DNA of 64,000 nt, from assembly GCA_012861695.1 (NCBI GenBank), contig JAAOOA010000201.1, positions 449,501 to 513,500 of the forward strand, in the 5' to 3' direction. The notes beneath the pieces are model-generated. The model saw nothing but the letters and a program-made list of their open reading frames with translations, did not search any database and was not told the origin of the DNA. This DNA is from Trematomus loennbergii (Eukaryota; Chordata; Actinopteri; Perciformes; Nototheniidae). Every line of letters starts with the position of its first letter. Position 1 is the stretch's first letter. A program made the position numbers and the translations under genes. Positions 1-10,364 of this stretch are shown here, in pieces.

Positions 1-453
1 ATGCTGATATACAAGAGAGGGAGTTACAATCACAAGATGCAGAATACGGGTTCAAAGCAGTATTCAATGTTTAGTTCAGATTAGCTAAGGCCTGCGTAAA
101 CAATAAACATGACAGTCACATATCTATCTCCATAGAGGCTGAATCATCATGTTAATTGTTGTCACATAGCTATCATATGCCTAAAACAGTGTGTCCTGAT
201 GCTCTTCTAGGTAATCATACTTCCTGTTTCGTTGATAATAGAAGAGTACATTCAGTATTTTCCCAACAATCTGCAACAAAATGAATGAAAAGAGATATTA
301 TGATGATCGAAGGTGCAACAGTTTAAAGCTAAGGCCAATATACCTTGGCTTTCAGGAGGTGTGCACCCGTTTTATAGTTCTATCAGTAACATGAATATAT
401 GTGTAAGCAACAATAAATCAGATGGATAAGATTCTGTCTCTTCTCCTGGACAG

Positions 454-598
454 GACCGTCTCACGACCAAGAGGGTGGCGAGAGTGAAGCTGCAGACAGA
501 CCTGAAGAAACTCCAGAGTTATCGAAGCAGCCTGGATTCCTTTAAAGCAAACCTGGAGTGCAAATATTCAGAACTGAGTGATGAGCAGGAGACTACTG
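454..598 (+). other. Candidate coding exon, unrecognised
   Basis: A pyrimidine-rich tract ending in CAG at 451-453 precedes an open stretch that begins DRLTTKRVARVKLQ. It runs to a possible GT donor (gtacat) at 599. The 48 encoded residues are rich in Lys, Leu, Glu and Ser and look helical or coiled-coil. I do not recognise the family, and it does not match the NIPBL segment that starts 1.2 kb downstream. No partner exon was found. It could be a stray exon of a gene to the left or chance coding potential. Confidence 0.25.
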
Positions 599-1464
599 GT
601 ACATATAAATTCAACCAGTTGTTAAGCAGGATGCACAGGATCATGGGGAGATTTCAGTATTCAGACACCAAGCAGATTCATGTGCTAATTATCAAAGCTC
701 ATTAAGTTACTGAAACTTTAGATTATAAGAACAAATGACCAAGCCTTTTTAGATTGGTCTAAATTCTACAGACAAACTTTGGGTAAGTATCTAATGTACA
801 ACCGTTTAAATTCTCAGATCACATAAAGAATCACACTTATTTAAAGTCGTGACGTTTCCTTTTCCATTACATTACATATATCTATATCAAATAGTTTCTG
901 AGATGCAGCTATTTTCTTGTCAACAGGAAACCATCGAACTATGTTTTTCTTAAAATATAATGTAATCTATAGAATTGAAATCTAACATTTTGTCAAAATG
1001 TTGTTTGTAAACTTGCTAGTTTGTGGTGTAAAGAAACATCACAGTCTTCATTTGGTCGTACTGTAGCGGTCGAGCTGAAGCCACTAGAGGGCAGCACAAT
1101 CTTTCGGTTGCTGATATATATATATAACACAAATACACAAACAAATTCTTAAAAGGCAATTAATTTTGTAAAAATAAGCCTGACATTTTTATTAAAATGT
1201 AATAAAACTCAATCTTTAAAAGTTGTTTTTAAATAAGGCATGGAAGTACTATTTAAATGTTTTCTTTTTTTCTGATTCAGTCATTGGTTTCCTTTTATTT
1301 TTGTACAGTTTACAAAATGCCTGTTGAACCAAAAACTAATTTAGTTTGTTCTAGCTAACAACTACATGTGAAATGTTTTGTAACATTGTTATAACATCAA
1401 TGTTTCCCTATATACAAATAGCGGCGCGCAGCTATGTCACATAAGACATAAAAACAAAGTTAAA

Positions 1465-1690
1465 GGGGACCTATCATGCAAAATGCACTTGTGTACGTCT
1501 TTTATACTAATATGTGTCCCCGGTGTGTCAGGAACTCACCAAGTGCCAGAAAACACAACCCTCTCTTTTCCTCCATACCCAAATCTCTAAAAACGGGCTG
1601 CAACGGAGCTGATTATTATTTGAATTTTTCTGACTCAGAAAGGGTGCTCCGCCTATGGGCAATCTCCACCTATCAGGGGATGAGAGACCG
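1465..1690 (+). mobile_element. Partial terminal-repeat element (ACCTATCATGC family)
   Basis: The segment opens with taaaggggacctatcatgc and a T-rich stretch. The same opening occurs at about 22491, and the reverse complement of this end occurs at about 56880 and 58260. It is therefore one end of an interspersed non-autonomous element. No coding capacity belongs to it. The rest of 1-1814 is AT-rich and shows nothing else I can assign. Confidence 0.45.
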
Positions 1691-1914
1691 CTCGAAAGCG
1701 CTGGAGACGCTGTAGTACATATGCCAATTGTTCAAATATATGTATCGCAAAACCTTTGAAAGATATGTTCTAAGGTATAGATTTAAACTGAAGACATGAA
1801 CTTTTGCTTTATAGAAATTAGTGAATGAAACATTCCAGAAGTTGTGGTTTACTCCGACTCCCGCCCATGACAAAGTATCCATGACCAGAAAATCCTCAAC
1901 ATCACTGATGTGGT

Positions 1915-2126
1915 AAGTTTGGCTGACTTCCCAGTTTGTTGGAACCAACAACTGTGTGCTCTGTGGTGAAGTTTGGCTGACTTCCCAGTTTTTGGAACCA
2001 CAACTGTGTGCTCTGTGGTGAAGTTTGGCTGACTTCCCAGTTTGTTGGAACCAACAACTGTGTGCTCTGTGGTGAAGTTTGGCTGACTTCCCAGTTTGTT
2101 GGAACAACACAGTGCGCTCTGTGGTG
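1915..2126 (+). repeat. 54-bp minisatellite, four units
   Basis: Units begin aagtttggctgacttcccag at 1915, 1969, 2021 and 2075, with a partial unit at 2127. Spacing is 54, 52, 54 and 52 bp. The first unit starts inside the 5' splice site of the nipbl exon ending at 1912. Later units carry gtgaag instead of gtaagt at the matching place. Confidence 0.85.
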
Positions 2127-3525
2127 AAGTTTGGCCAGGGAATCTTCGATTGTCATGAGTCTGATTTGTTCTTCAGGTTTCAGCGTGTCGAGACACCGGC
2201 TATGACTGGGTTTGAACAGCTTCTTCAGAATGTAAGTATTTGATTTGTGTCGTGCTTCGTCGAACGGGAATTATATGGATGTTTAAAACGTTTTTTAATG
2301 AACATTGTCTCTTTTGCTCTAGCTTCTAAAGTCTGGAAGAGGATGCAACGTATAAACCAGCCAAAAAGGCCTGTGTACAGCTTGTTGACAATCTAGTGGA
2401 GCACATCCTCAAATACGAGGAATCTCTTTCAGGTATGCAAGTTTATCCTTTTTTCATCAAATTAAACTTTCCAAGAATGCAGCAGTTGATTTTCTTTCAG
2501 AACGCTATCTATACTTACAGTTTAGCCAATCATCATTGCCCTGCAGTAGGTTTGATTTGAGTTAAAATGTTAATGAATGCATTCCATTTTGACTCTGCAG
2601 AGAACAAAGGTGTAAACTCAACACGGCTAGTGTCGTGCATTACCACCTTTTACTTATTCAGCAAGATCAGGGCCCAGCTCATGGTCAAACATGCCTGACC
2701 ATGCAACCCTACCTGACCACAAAGTGTAACGTAAGTTGTGCATACTAAATCCCTTTTGTTGTTGATGAATATACAAAGAAATACTCCCAATCTACTTGCA
2801 TAATATGTTCTTTTACAACAGAACAGAGAACTTGAACAAAGAATTCACTGCCTAATCCAGAGATTGATTTCAGGAAGACGATCTTTCTGATTGGCAATAG
2901 AAGAGTTCCCACAAGTCGATATTGGTTGGGATCCATCAGAGCTTTCCCAATGAATAATCTTTTATGTTTCAACCTCAGACTGCCAATGACTTCATGGTCA
3001 TCTGTAACGTGGCAAAGATCTTGGAGCTTGTGATTCCTCTGATGGAGCATCCCAGTGAGACTTACCTTGCCACCATCGAAGACCTCATGAAGCTCATCAT
3101 CAAATATGGCATGACTGTGCGTGGTTGTGGCTTTTTATCAATCATATGGGGGGGGTACCATTGTGGACCCATGTTGACTTAGTAACATTTTATAATTTAA
3201 GTGTAAATGGTGTTGTTAAGGAGATGAATTGATGGTCCTCCTTCCTTTTCTCCAGGTGGTCCAAACTGTGTGAGCTGTCTCAGAGCTTGTCAACAATCAC
3301 GCACAACTATAAGTTTGTGTGGGCTTGCTTCAACAGATGCTATGGTGAGACATACAGTTAGAAATGTTGACCTTCCATGTTCTGTTTTTGCAACAGTTTG
3401 CCTGCAGTTTAAGATGTCACCCATACCAACACATTTCAACTTTTGTTTCAACTTTTAAAACGACATGTTATCGTTGGATCTATTCTCGAGAGAAAACGAA
3501 ATTAGGAGACACCAAGCAGGTGTAC

Positions 3526-3905
3526 TTAAAGGTGGGGTAGGTAATTTTGGAGAAACCAGCTCGAGATCGCTAGAATTTGAAATACACAACCGAGAAAATC
3601 TGCCACTTCCTTACAGAGCCCCTCCTTCAACACACACGAACGCACACATGACCAATGAGGGCACGAGATAAGTTTGTGCACAGATGGAAGGCTGACAGGC
3701 AGTAGGCCCCAGTTATTTTAGCCGGGCCGGCTCAGATGATGGTCGTGCTTTTTACAGTACTACGCTTCCACAGATGATATTTTTTTATGGATTTTTTGTC
3801 AAAGCACTTCAGATATTCATTGCTATCGGGATGTTAAGATTCCATGGAATATAACAAAAAGTGTATCTCGAGCCGGTTTCTCAAACTTACCTACCCCACC
3901 TTTAA
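3526..3905 (+). mobile_element. TTAA-flanked MITE copy 1, inside a nipbl exon
   Basis: The element is flanked by TTAA at 3526-3529 and 3902-3905. Its ends are inverted repeats: AGGTGGGGTAGGTAA at the left, with the complement TTACCTACCCCACCT at the right. TTAA duplication and short terminal repeats are typical of piggyBac-type non-autonomous elements. There is no transposase. Removing it joins GTGTAC-TTAA-CAAGCTGAAG, which continues the nipbl reading frame. Confidence 0.85.
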
Positions 3906-5582
3906 CAAGCTGAAGGTGCAGCATCACGAGGATCCCAACAGCACAACGCTGGTAGCAAACAAGCCCTTCCTGCTGCGATCGCTCTTCACTGTGGGGGCCC
4001 TGGCTCGGCACTTTGACTTTGATCTGGAGGAGTTCAAAGGCACCAACAAAGTAGGACGATTATAATATCACAAATTTTAAATCAAAACTGTGAAAGCTAT
4101 CGATTGTAGCTGTAAGTCTATTTATTGTTTTTTGCTTTCAGACACGGATAGAGAAGTGTAGGGAATGCTTTGATGTGAAACCAAAGCCTTTGCTCTACCA
4201 CCTTTATTGCTGCTTCAACAAATGATTTAACTTACGCTTACAACTCTTATACCTATGTCTGTGTGTTGTGAACAGGTTGTTATCAAGGAGAAAGTTCTTG
4301 AGCTGCTGGTTTACTTCACCAAACATGAGACGAGGAGGTCAAGACCAAAGCCATCATCGGCTTAGGCAAGAACACTTTTTTTTCTATACAATAAAATTGT
4401 TGCTCAGTCTCCGTGTCAGTGTCAACTTGCATCTGAAAGACAGTTTTGATCTGTTCTCTCCGACAGTTCAAGGTTCTGATGGAACATCTGGACCCAGACG
4501 AGGAGGATGAGGAGGGAGAAGCGTCTGCCAGCACTAACATCAGAAACAAAGCCTAAGCGCCCTCCTGGGAGGCTCCGGCCCCATGTCAGGACCCAGCCCT
4601 CGCAACCAAGCTGGACCAGAGACCGATGACGACTACAGTGATGGCGAAAAGACCCCAGGGGTGAGAGAAACGGATACACACACCATCTATAAAATACAAT
4701 TTAGAATACGGGGGAAAATAATGCAACCCTTTCTCTTTTGTCATCCCTGCAGTCCTCTCGAAGGTCAAGGCGAGCAGTTGACTCCATGAACGAGGTGGAG
4801 TCCATGGATGTGATTGCTCTTTGCTGTCCGAAATACAAGGACCGGCCGCAAATAGCTCGAGTCATCCAGAAGACCTCCAATGGATACAGCATCCACTGGA
4901 TGGCCGGCTCCTAGTCGGGGCCCTGGGCAGACGCCAAAGAAACGCGATGGCCGCTAACAGGTGCCTTGGGTGGACACTATTAAGGAGTCGGACATCATTT
5001 ACAAGAAGATTGCCTTGACCAGCAACCACAAACTGAGCAACAAAGTAGTACAGACTTTACGCTCACTGTATGCAGCGCGGGAAGGAGGGGCTAGCTAATG
5101 GCTCCTGTGTGATGTTTTTTCTTTTGGTCCCCCTTACCCATTTCTACTTCATCAAAATCCTCCTCAACCTGCCACCTCCAACAACACAGCCAAACTTCAC
5201 TGGATTCCTACCCTGCTCAACACAAGAGGGCAAGAATATTTGACACTACATACTTTTACTTGAGTTATTCTTGCAAAAATGAAAATGACACAAAAGACTT
5301 GTTATATTAGAGGGACTGCTCACGTTTTGTTTGTGTACAAGTGCAGAGGATAGGATCCAGAAGGCATTAAAGGAATAATTACCCAAATTATCCCTTAAAA
5401 AGGCTATTAGAAAAGAGACCTGGAGGGAAATGTTATGTCAACATTGTTGTGGGAGCACCTTCGCTGTTGTGCAGCTGATTCTAATCGCTCATTTCTACTC
5501 CCACTGTATCATAGTTTAACACAACAAAAAACTAAATGTGTATATCTCTGAAGACAAAAAAGCTGTAAAAAAATAATAAACC

Positions 5583-5938
5583 TTAAAGGTAGGGTAGGTA
5601 ATTTTGGAGAAACCAGCTCGAGTGCGCTAGAATTTGAAATACACAGCCGGAAAAAATCTGCCACTTCCTTATAGAGCCCCTCCTCCAACACACACGACCA
5701 CACATGACCAATGAGGGCACGAGATAAGTTTGTGCACAGATGGAAGGCTGACAGGCAGGTAGGCCATCCAGTTATTTTAGCCGGGCCGGCTACGGCTTCA
5801 CAGAGGAAATTTTTTTATGGATTTTTTGTCAAAGCACTTAAGATATTCATTGCTATCGGGATGTTAAGAGCATTCCATGGAATATAACAAAAAGTGTATC
5901 TCGAGCCGGTTTCTCAAACTTACCTACCCTACCTTTAA
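5583..5938 (+). mobile_element. TTAA-flanked MITE copy 2
   Basis: Same family and orientation as the element at 3526-3905, with TTAA at 5583-5586 and 5935-5938. The terminal inverted repeat is AGGTAGGGTAGGTAA. The body shares the gccgggccggct and cattccatggaatataac blocks. It is about 356 bp long. Confidence 0.85.
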
Positions 5939-7130
5939 GTGAATGTTGGAAATTAGTCTTTTTGATGTTCTTATTAAAGTGTTTTTGGAGTTTATTATAC
6001 TACTAGCACCCTGATGGTTCCTTTTAGCTTTTAGATATTTTATGGAAAACAAGAAAAAATACCCAAAAACAAGATTTTTTATTTTTGTTCACTTTTATTT
6101 GTCCATGCTGTACAATGGCAGAGTCCTCTGGACATAATTTATTCTATTTCGAAATACGCATGCAGTATATGTGGTCTATTGCAGGAAGATATTTTGTAAA
6201 TGTAGATTTTGTTGTATTAGGTCACCCTAGTAATAAGAGGAAAGGGGATTCATACCCTTTTGGTGGAACAATACTTCAATACATTGTTCTACTTCTCTTT
6301 GTCACTTGTCTGCGCAAGGTGTTAATCTGATCTGTTCATTTTATAAATGAAGAAAAGTGTAGGAACTGGATACTGCAAAAACACAGATAGGTCTCAGAGG
6401 CTTAATCTGTTTCATTTGAGGGATGGGGAAAGCTTAAAAAAGTATACCAGACAATCCTTTTCTGAATATTTCTGTACATGGAATTTAAAACAATTATATT
6501 ATATTGGCTACCTAGTTTACTTCGTCTTCTTCATCAGCATCCTTGGTATCTGTTGTTCACTGAGTTGATTTTTTTTATTGTGTCCACCAGGGAATCATGC
6601 TACACTATGGAAAACAGTCTCCTAACATAATTTACTGCCTATGGTACTGTCATTATATTGGATAATTGTATACAAGCTGCATTTCAATCTGTCAAATCAA
6701 ACCTGTCAGACACTTATTTGTATTAAGTGATGGAATGTAACTTTGTTCTATTTTATTCTACTTCATACTTCTACCCAACATTTTGGAGTTAAAACATTTA
6801 GTTTTACGTCATTACATTTATATGAAACCTCAAGTTGATTTGCAAATGTAGATTATCAATACAAAATATAGGCCATTGTACAAAATGAGTAGTTTACTTT
6901 TGTATCTAGTTTTGATGGTCACCATTTTGTACTTAGACTTGGTTAAGATTTAAAATACAGTACTTCAACCAAAGTTTTCAATATTCTCTTGTTTTAAATA
7001 CAATCCGTATCCGTATTGCGGAGCCTTCTTGGACCTAACGGCTCTCCGTAGTCTGGGGATGTCACAGCCATGGATGAAACATTGAAGAGTTAGCCTACTG
7101 CCCCCTCCACCGGGTGCTAAGGGGGCGGGA

Positions 7131-7163
7131 GCCGATGCTAATGTAGGCTACATTAGCATCGGC
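7131..7163. repeat. Perfect 16-bp inverted repeat
   Basis: The arms gccgatgctaatgtag (7131-7146) and its exact complement (7148-7163) are separated by one base. It lies in intergenic DNA next to a G+C-rich patch. It could be a cruciform-prone site or a relic of transposon ends. Confidence 0.8.
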
Positions 7164-8087
7164 GATCTTTTCTACTTAATGCCATCTGCACAAATGGTTA
7201 ACATTGAACATTAAAAAGATCAGGCAGTTTAGGAGAGTCGAAGGAGGCAGCCAGCTTTGCATGACATTTTTCTGGACGTGTTTCATTGTGATGATAGTGA
7301 GGGTGAGTCAATCTGTTTGTTGGCAAGACAGTAGTTGAGTGATTACTGAGAGAACATTTTTCAAAGTGTTGTTACTGACCTTTTTCTCTTTTATTTTCTT
7401 TACCTCACCTGTAACTCTGCTGAGACCTTGAGGACATGCACACTGGACTGACCTGCTCTGGCAACCTGATTTCCACCGTACGTATTTGGTTATGGTATAT
7501 TATTTATATACAACAAAGGCACAATGCACCCCACATAGACACACATGTATTGAGTGTGATATTTGCATAGGCCATGTGAAATCATCTTTACACACTTGAA
7601 AACTGTAGGAGCGGCAACTTGTTTTGAAAATTGAATTTTTAATATCCGATAATAAAGTTGATCTGTTTTTCTTTATTCTTCTCTTCCCAGCTCCATCCAT
7701 CACAATTCTCCATTCCTGCAGGTCCTGCTTGCTAATCAATGCTCATATTTTTTTTACACAATTACAAATAAAGTCAATGTATTGTATGACATGAAGTTGT
7801 GCTTCATTCTGAGTCAATAATAAATTCATTCTGCCGTCATTCATTCTGCCTTCAACTGCACAATGATTGTGGACTGCACCGACATCCATGTAGCTGCCCC
7901 CAGTAAGATGAACCAAGCAAAGTTGACACACTCAACATACAGCTGTGCTCTTAAGTTTACATGAAGAATTTGTGAAATATTGGTAATTATTTGGAAAAAA
8001 TGACTGATGATGCAGAAAACTTTTTTTATTTAGGAACAGTGTCAGGTGAAGCCATTTATCACTACATATATGTGTCACACATAAAAG

Positions 8088-8484
8088 GCCAAACACAGTG
8101 GGTGTTTCTCAATCGCGAGTAAAGCTGCTGCAGAGCCACTATTTCAAGCATACTACGTCATCGAGTGCCAATCTCCAGCATACTTGGAAATCTACCGAGC
8201 CCGGCGTACTCCGTTTGGAGAAATATCGAGGCTGCACATGAGTAGACTCCGCGGTCTTAAAATCCCCACAATGCTTTGCGCACGGACCAATTTCCAAAAT
8301 CTGTGGCGGAAGATGTAAGCGGGGCCTCTCATATGACGCACACCTGCACACTTGCTAGCGTGTTCCACACTTCGTTTTCCGAATGCCAGGAAGTATTCTT
8401 GACTCGCTTCTGAAGCAAGATGCTCGGCAGACATGTGCTACCAAGCAAGCGTACTCCGATTGAGAAACACCCACTGTTTGGCAT
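8088..8484 (+). mobile_element. MITE-like element with GTGGGTGTTTCTCAATCG ends
   Basis: The left end reads gtgggtgtttctcaatcg and the right end its complement near 8459-8476; the inverted repeat extends outward through gccaaaca. The body matches 62359-62757 closely, including tcttaaaatccccacaatg and catatgacgcacacctg. It is a non-autonomous DNA element of unassigned superfamily. Confidence 0.8.
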
Positions 8485-8823
8485 TTTAAGAGCTCTGCCT
8501 TACTTCCTCGCTCTTGGTCCTCTTCTACCTGGAAATAAAGACAACCAAAACACACACAAGCTGAATGTTAAAAGTGCTTCACAAGATAAATAGAAGAGTG
8601 CAGACTGTTTAAACTATGAGTAGGGGGACTATTTGGCAGGTTTAAATGATTATTAGTAATTAATTATATCATTTTCTCATTGTAGACGAGCAGACAGGGA
8701 GCCAGATGAGAAATGCAGAATATGCAGCTGCCATTTTCCACATGGAAAAGACAAAGGGCCAAGTTGATTTGAGTGGACAAAAGAGAAAGGGAGCTTAGCT
8801 GTAAATCAGTCCACCGACCACAG

Positions 8824-9729
8824 CTACACCAAAGGGCCTGAGTCTGCATTTGTACATCCCCCGTGCACAATCACAGACAGCGCGCCATCGTCTCCCATGC
8901 AGATCTGTAAAAATAAAGTAAGTACCATTTGTTATCATGCTATAATAGATTGAATGAGCAATAATACAAGGATGGTCAGGATCTGGTGGTGGGAGGGTTT
9001 ATTTTTCCATAGTTTTGTCCTCTTGTCTGATTTGTTATTGTTTGTTTTTCTGTATTTTTTGTAATTTGTGTTGTATTGGTTGTGATTGTATTTGTCTAAA
9101 TGTGTATGAATAAAAACATTTGATCAACAAACAAAAAAGGATGGTCAGGATCTAGACTCAGTGTGTAGTTTATTAATTAAATCAACGCTCTCTACATTAG
9201 GAAAACATACCAGTCAACACAGCTGTGCCTAGATAACCAAACAAATTGACAAGATAACCAAAATCCTTGAATCTACACACAGCAAATAAACTCAATGACA
9301 CAACGATATGTAAAAGGAGGCTCACACATACAGTATAGTCGATATAAAACGTCCGCTTCAATCTGAAGAGCAACTAAAACAAAACACGGGAGTGTACCTT
9401 GTTCTTGTGAACACTAATGTTATCCACAGCATACACAGAGACCACGAAGTTCTTAACGAGAAAACTAGTTGCTAAAACAAAACACGTTAGTGTACCTTGT
9501 TAGCTAATGTTAGCTAGCTGACATTAACGTTACACATTGCACTCATGTTACTCACCGAAACCTTGTAAAGCCGGTCCCGCATGCTGGCTCTTACAGAACC
9601 GACTAACTCCCCTTTTGTGCATGTACAGCTCTCAACATGCTTAACCAGACTTGTAGTGATTTTCACTCGTTTAATACTTTTCGCCTCGTTCTGAAAGAAA
9701 GAGGTGAAATGTGCTAACGTGACAGCCAT
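8824..9729 (-). CDS. Candidate small two-exon gene, 84 residues, unrecognised
   Basis: Reading the minus strand, ATG at 9729 opens MAVTLAHFTSFFQNEAK and continues to RASMRDRLYKVS. Exon 1 is 9729-9556 (58 codons) and ends at a strong donor, TCG|gtgagt. A strong acceptor (tttatttttacag) lies before 8904. Exon 2, 8904-8824, continues in the same frame with ICMGDDGALSVIVHGG and stops at TAG, adding 26 residues. The protein has no signal peptide or membrane segment. It is basic at the N-terminal half and holds four cysteines (two in SCTC). The start lies 635 bp from the mlf2 start on the opposite strand, suggesting a shared promoter. I do not recognise the family. The clean phase-0 join and good splice sites argue for a real gene, but a longer 3' structure is possible. 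Confidence 0.5.
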
Positions 9730-10364
9730 CTTTGTGTTGGTGACGCGTATTGTGCGAGACCAGAGACATGTAGCTCACTGAGCGGCTTCACACAAAAAAT
9801 GTGTTTCTTCACGTTTTACGACACATTTTTATTTTTTTGACTTACAACATTTTCTTTTAAATTGACAAACATCATATGTGTAATTCGTGGCACAATTCAA
9901 TCGGGATCGAAAGATAATCTTTCTCTGTCCATTGACTTCAATACATACTTTTTCCGAAACAAGGTCCCATGGAGCTCGACCGGAAGGGGAGGGACTTCGC
10001 CTCTCTATAAAGGCCTCGAGGGACGTAGTTTATTTTGAAAGGTAAAGCTACCGGAAGTCCCTGTCATTAGCTCTGATGCTAACTTGATAGCAGTGTAGCT
10101 TCTCTTTGTCAGAGGACTGACTTCCGTTTTCATGTTTGGTCCAGGTTTCTGGAATTTACTATCTTCTGGGACTCTGGGCCGCCTCTCGCTTTGATAAACA
10201 GCCGCTGGGATTGAGTGTTTCTGGGGAAGGGGCTGATAAAAGGAGCTTCATTTCAGCCTGTTGGTAGTTAGCGGCCGACATTCTGTCTCATCCTTGAAAA
10301 ACACGACTGTTTACCTAGCTAGCTGGCTAGCATAGCATCAGCCAGCTGAGTTAAACCACCCAGC
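9730..10364. promoter_or_regulatory. Putative bidirectional promoter and mlf2 5' UTR
   Basis: This interval lies between the start codons of the minus-strand small gene and plus-strand mlf2. It contains ETS-type motifs: CCGGAAGT at 10051-10058 and ACTTCCG near 10120-10126, plus CCGGAAG near 9979. No clear TATA box was seen. ETS motifs in a short head-to-head interval suit a housekeeping bidirectional promoter. The exact transcription start cannot be read from sequence. Confidence 0.45.

Larger units (their letters stand above)
1815..5098 (+). pseudogene. nipbl: NIPBL (Nipped-B-like) C-terminal fragment, broken
   Basis: NIPBL loads cohesin onto chromatin in the nucleus through a long HEAT-repeat hook. 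Likely exons are 1815-1912, 2177-2231, 2323-2432, 2601-2730, 2979-3116, 3256-3344, 3520-4050 (interrupted), 4276-4365, 4467-4660 and 4753-5098. Readable matches include KLVNETFQKLWFTPTP, NDFMVICNVAKILELV, NKPFLLRSLFTVGAL, KVLELLVYFTKH, MEHLDPDEEDEEGEAS and MDVIALCCPKYKDRPQIARV, ending VVQTLRSLYAAREGGAS. Lesions: a 380-bp TTAA element splits the exon at 3526-3905. About 370 codons of HEAT-repeat exons are absent between IIGLG (4365) and FKVLMEH (4467). TAA at 4955-4957 replaces a lysine codon in GRKLVPWVD. Single-base breaks occur near 2205, 2337, 2696, 3265, 4330 and 4555. Introns are kept, so it is not a processed copy. The donor after 4365 appears to be GC rather than GT. It could still be a functional gene in a bad assembly, but the combined lesions favour a pseudogene. 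Confidence 0.85.
5099..8087. other. Intergenic, AT-rich; possible nipbl 3' UTR at the left
   Basis: No convincing gene was seen. The first 500 bases after the nipbl stop may be a relic 3' UTR, and an AATAAA-type signal lies near 5575. A TTAA MITE occupies 5583-5938. The rest is AT-rich unique-looking DNA with a short perfect palindrome at 7131-7163. Confidence 0.6.

Noticed and set aside
4140..4225. Additional nipbl exon after 4140
   Set aside because: It has an acceptor-like tttcag, but the translation does not match NIPBL, and the exon at 4276 continues the protein directly.
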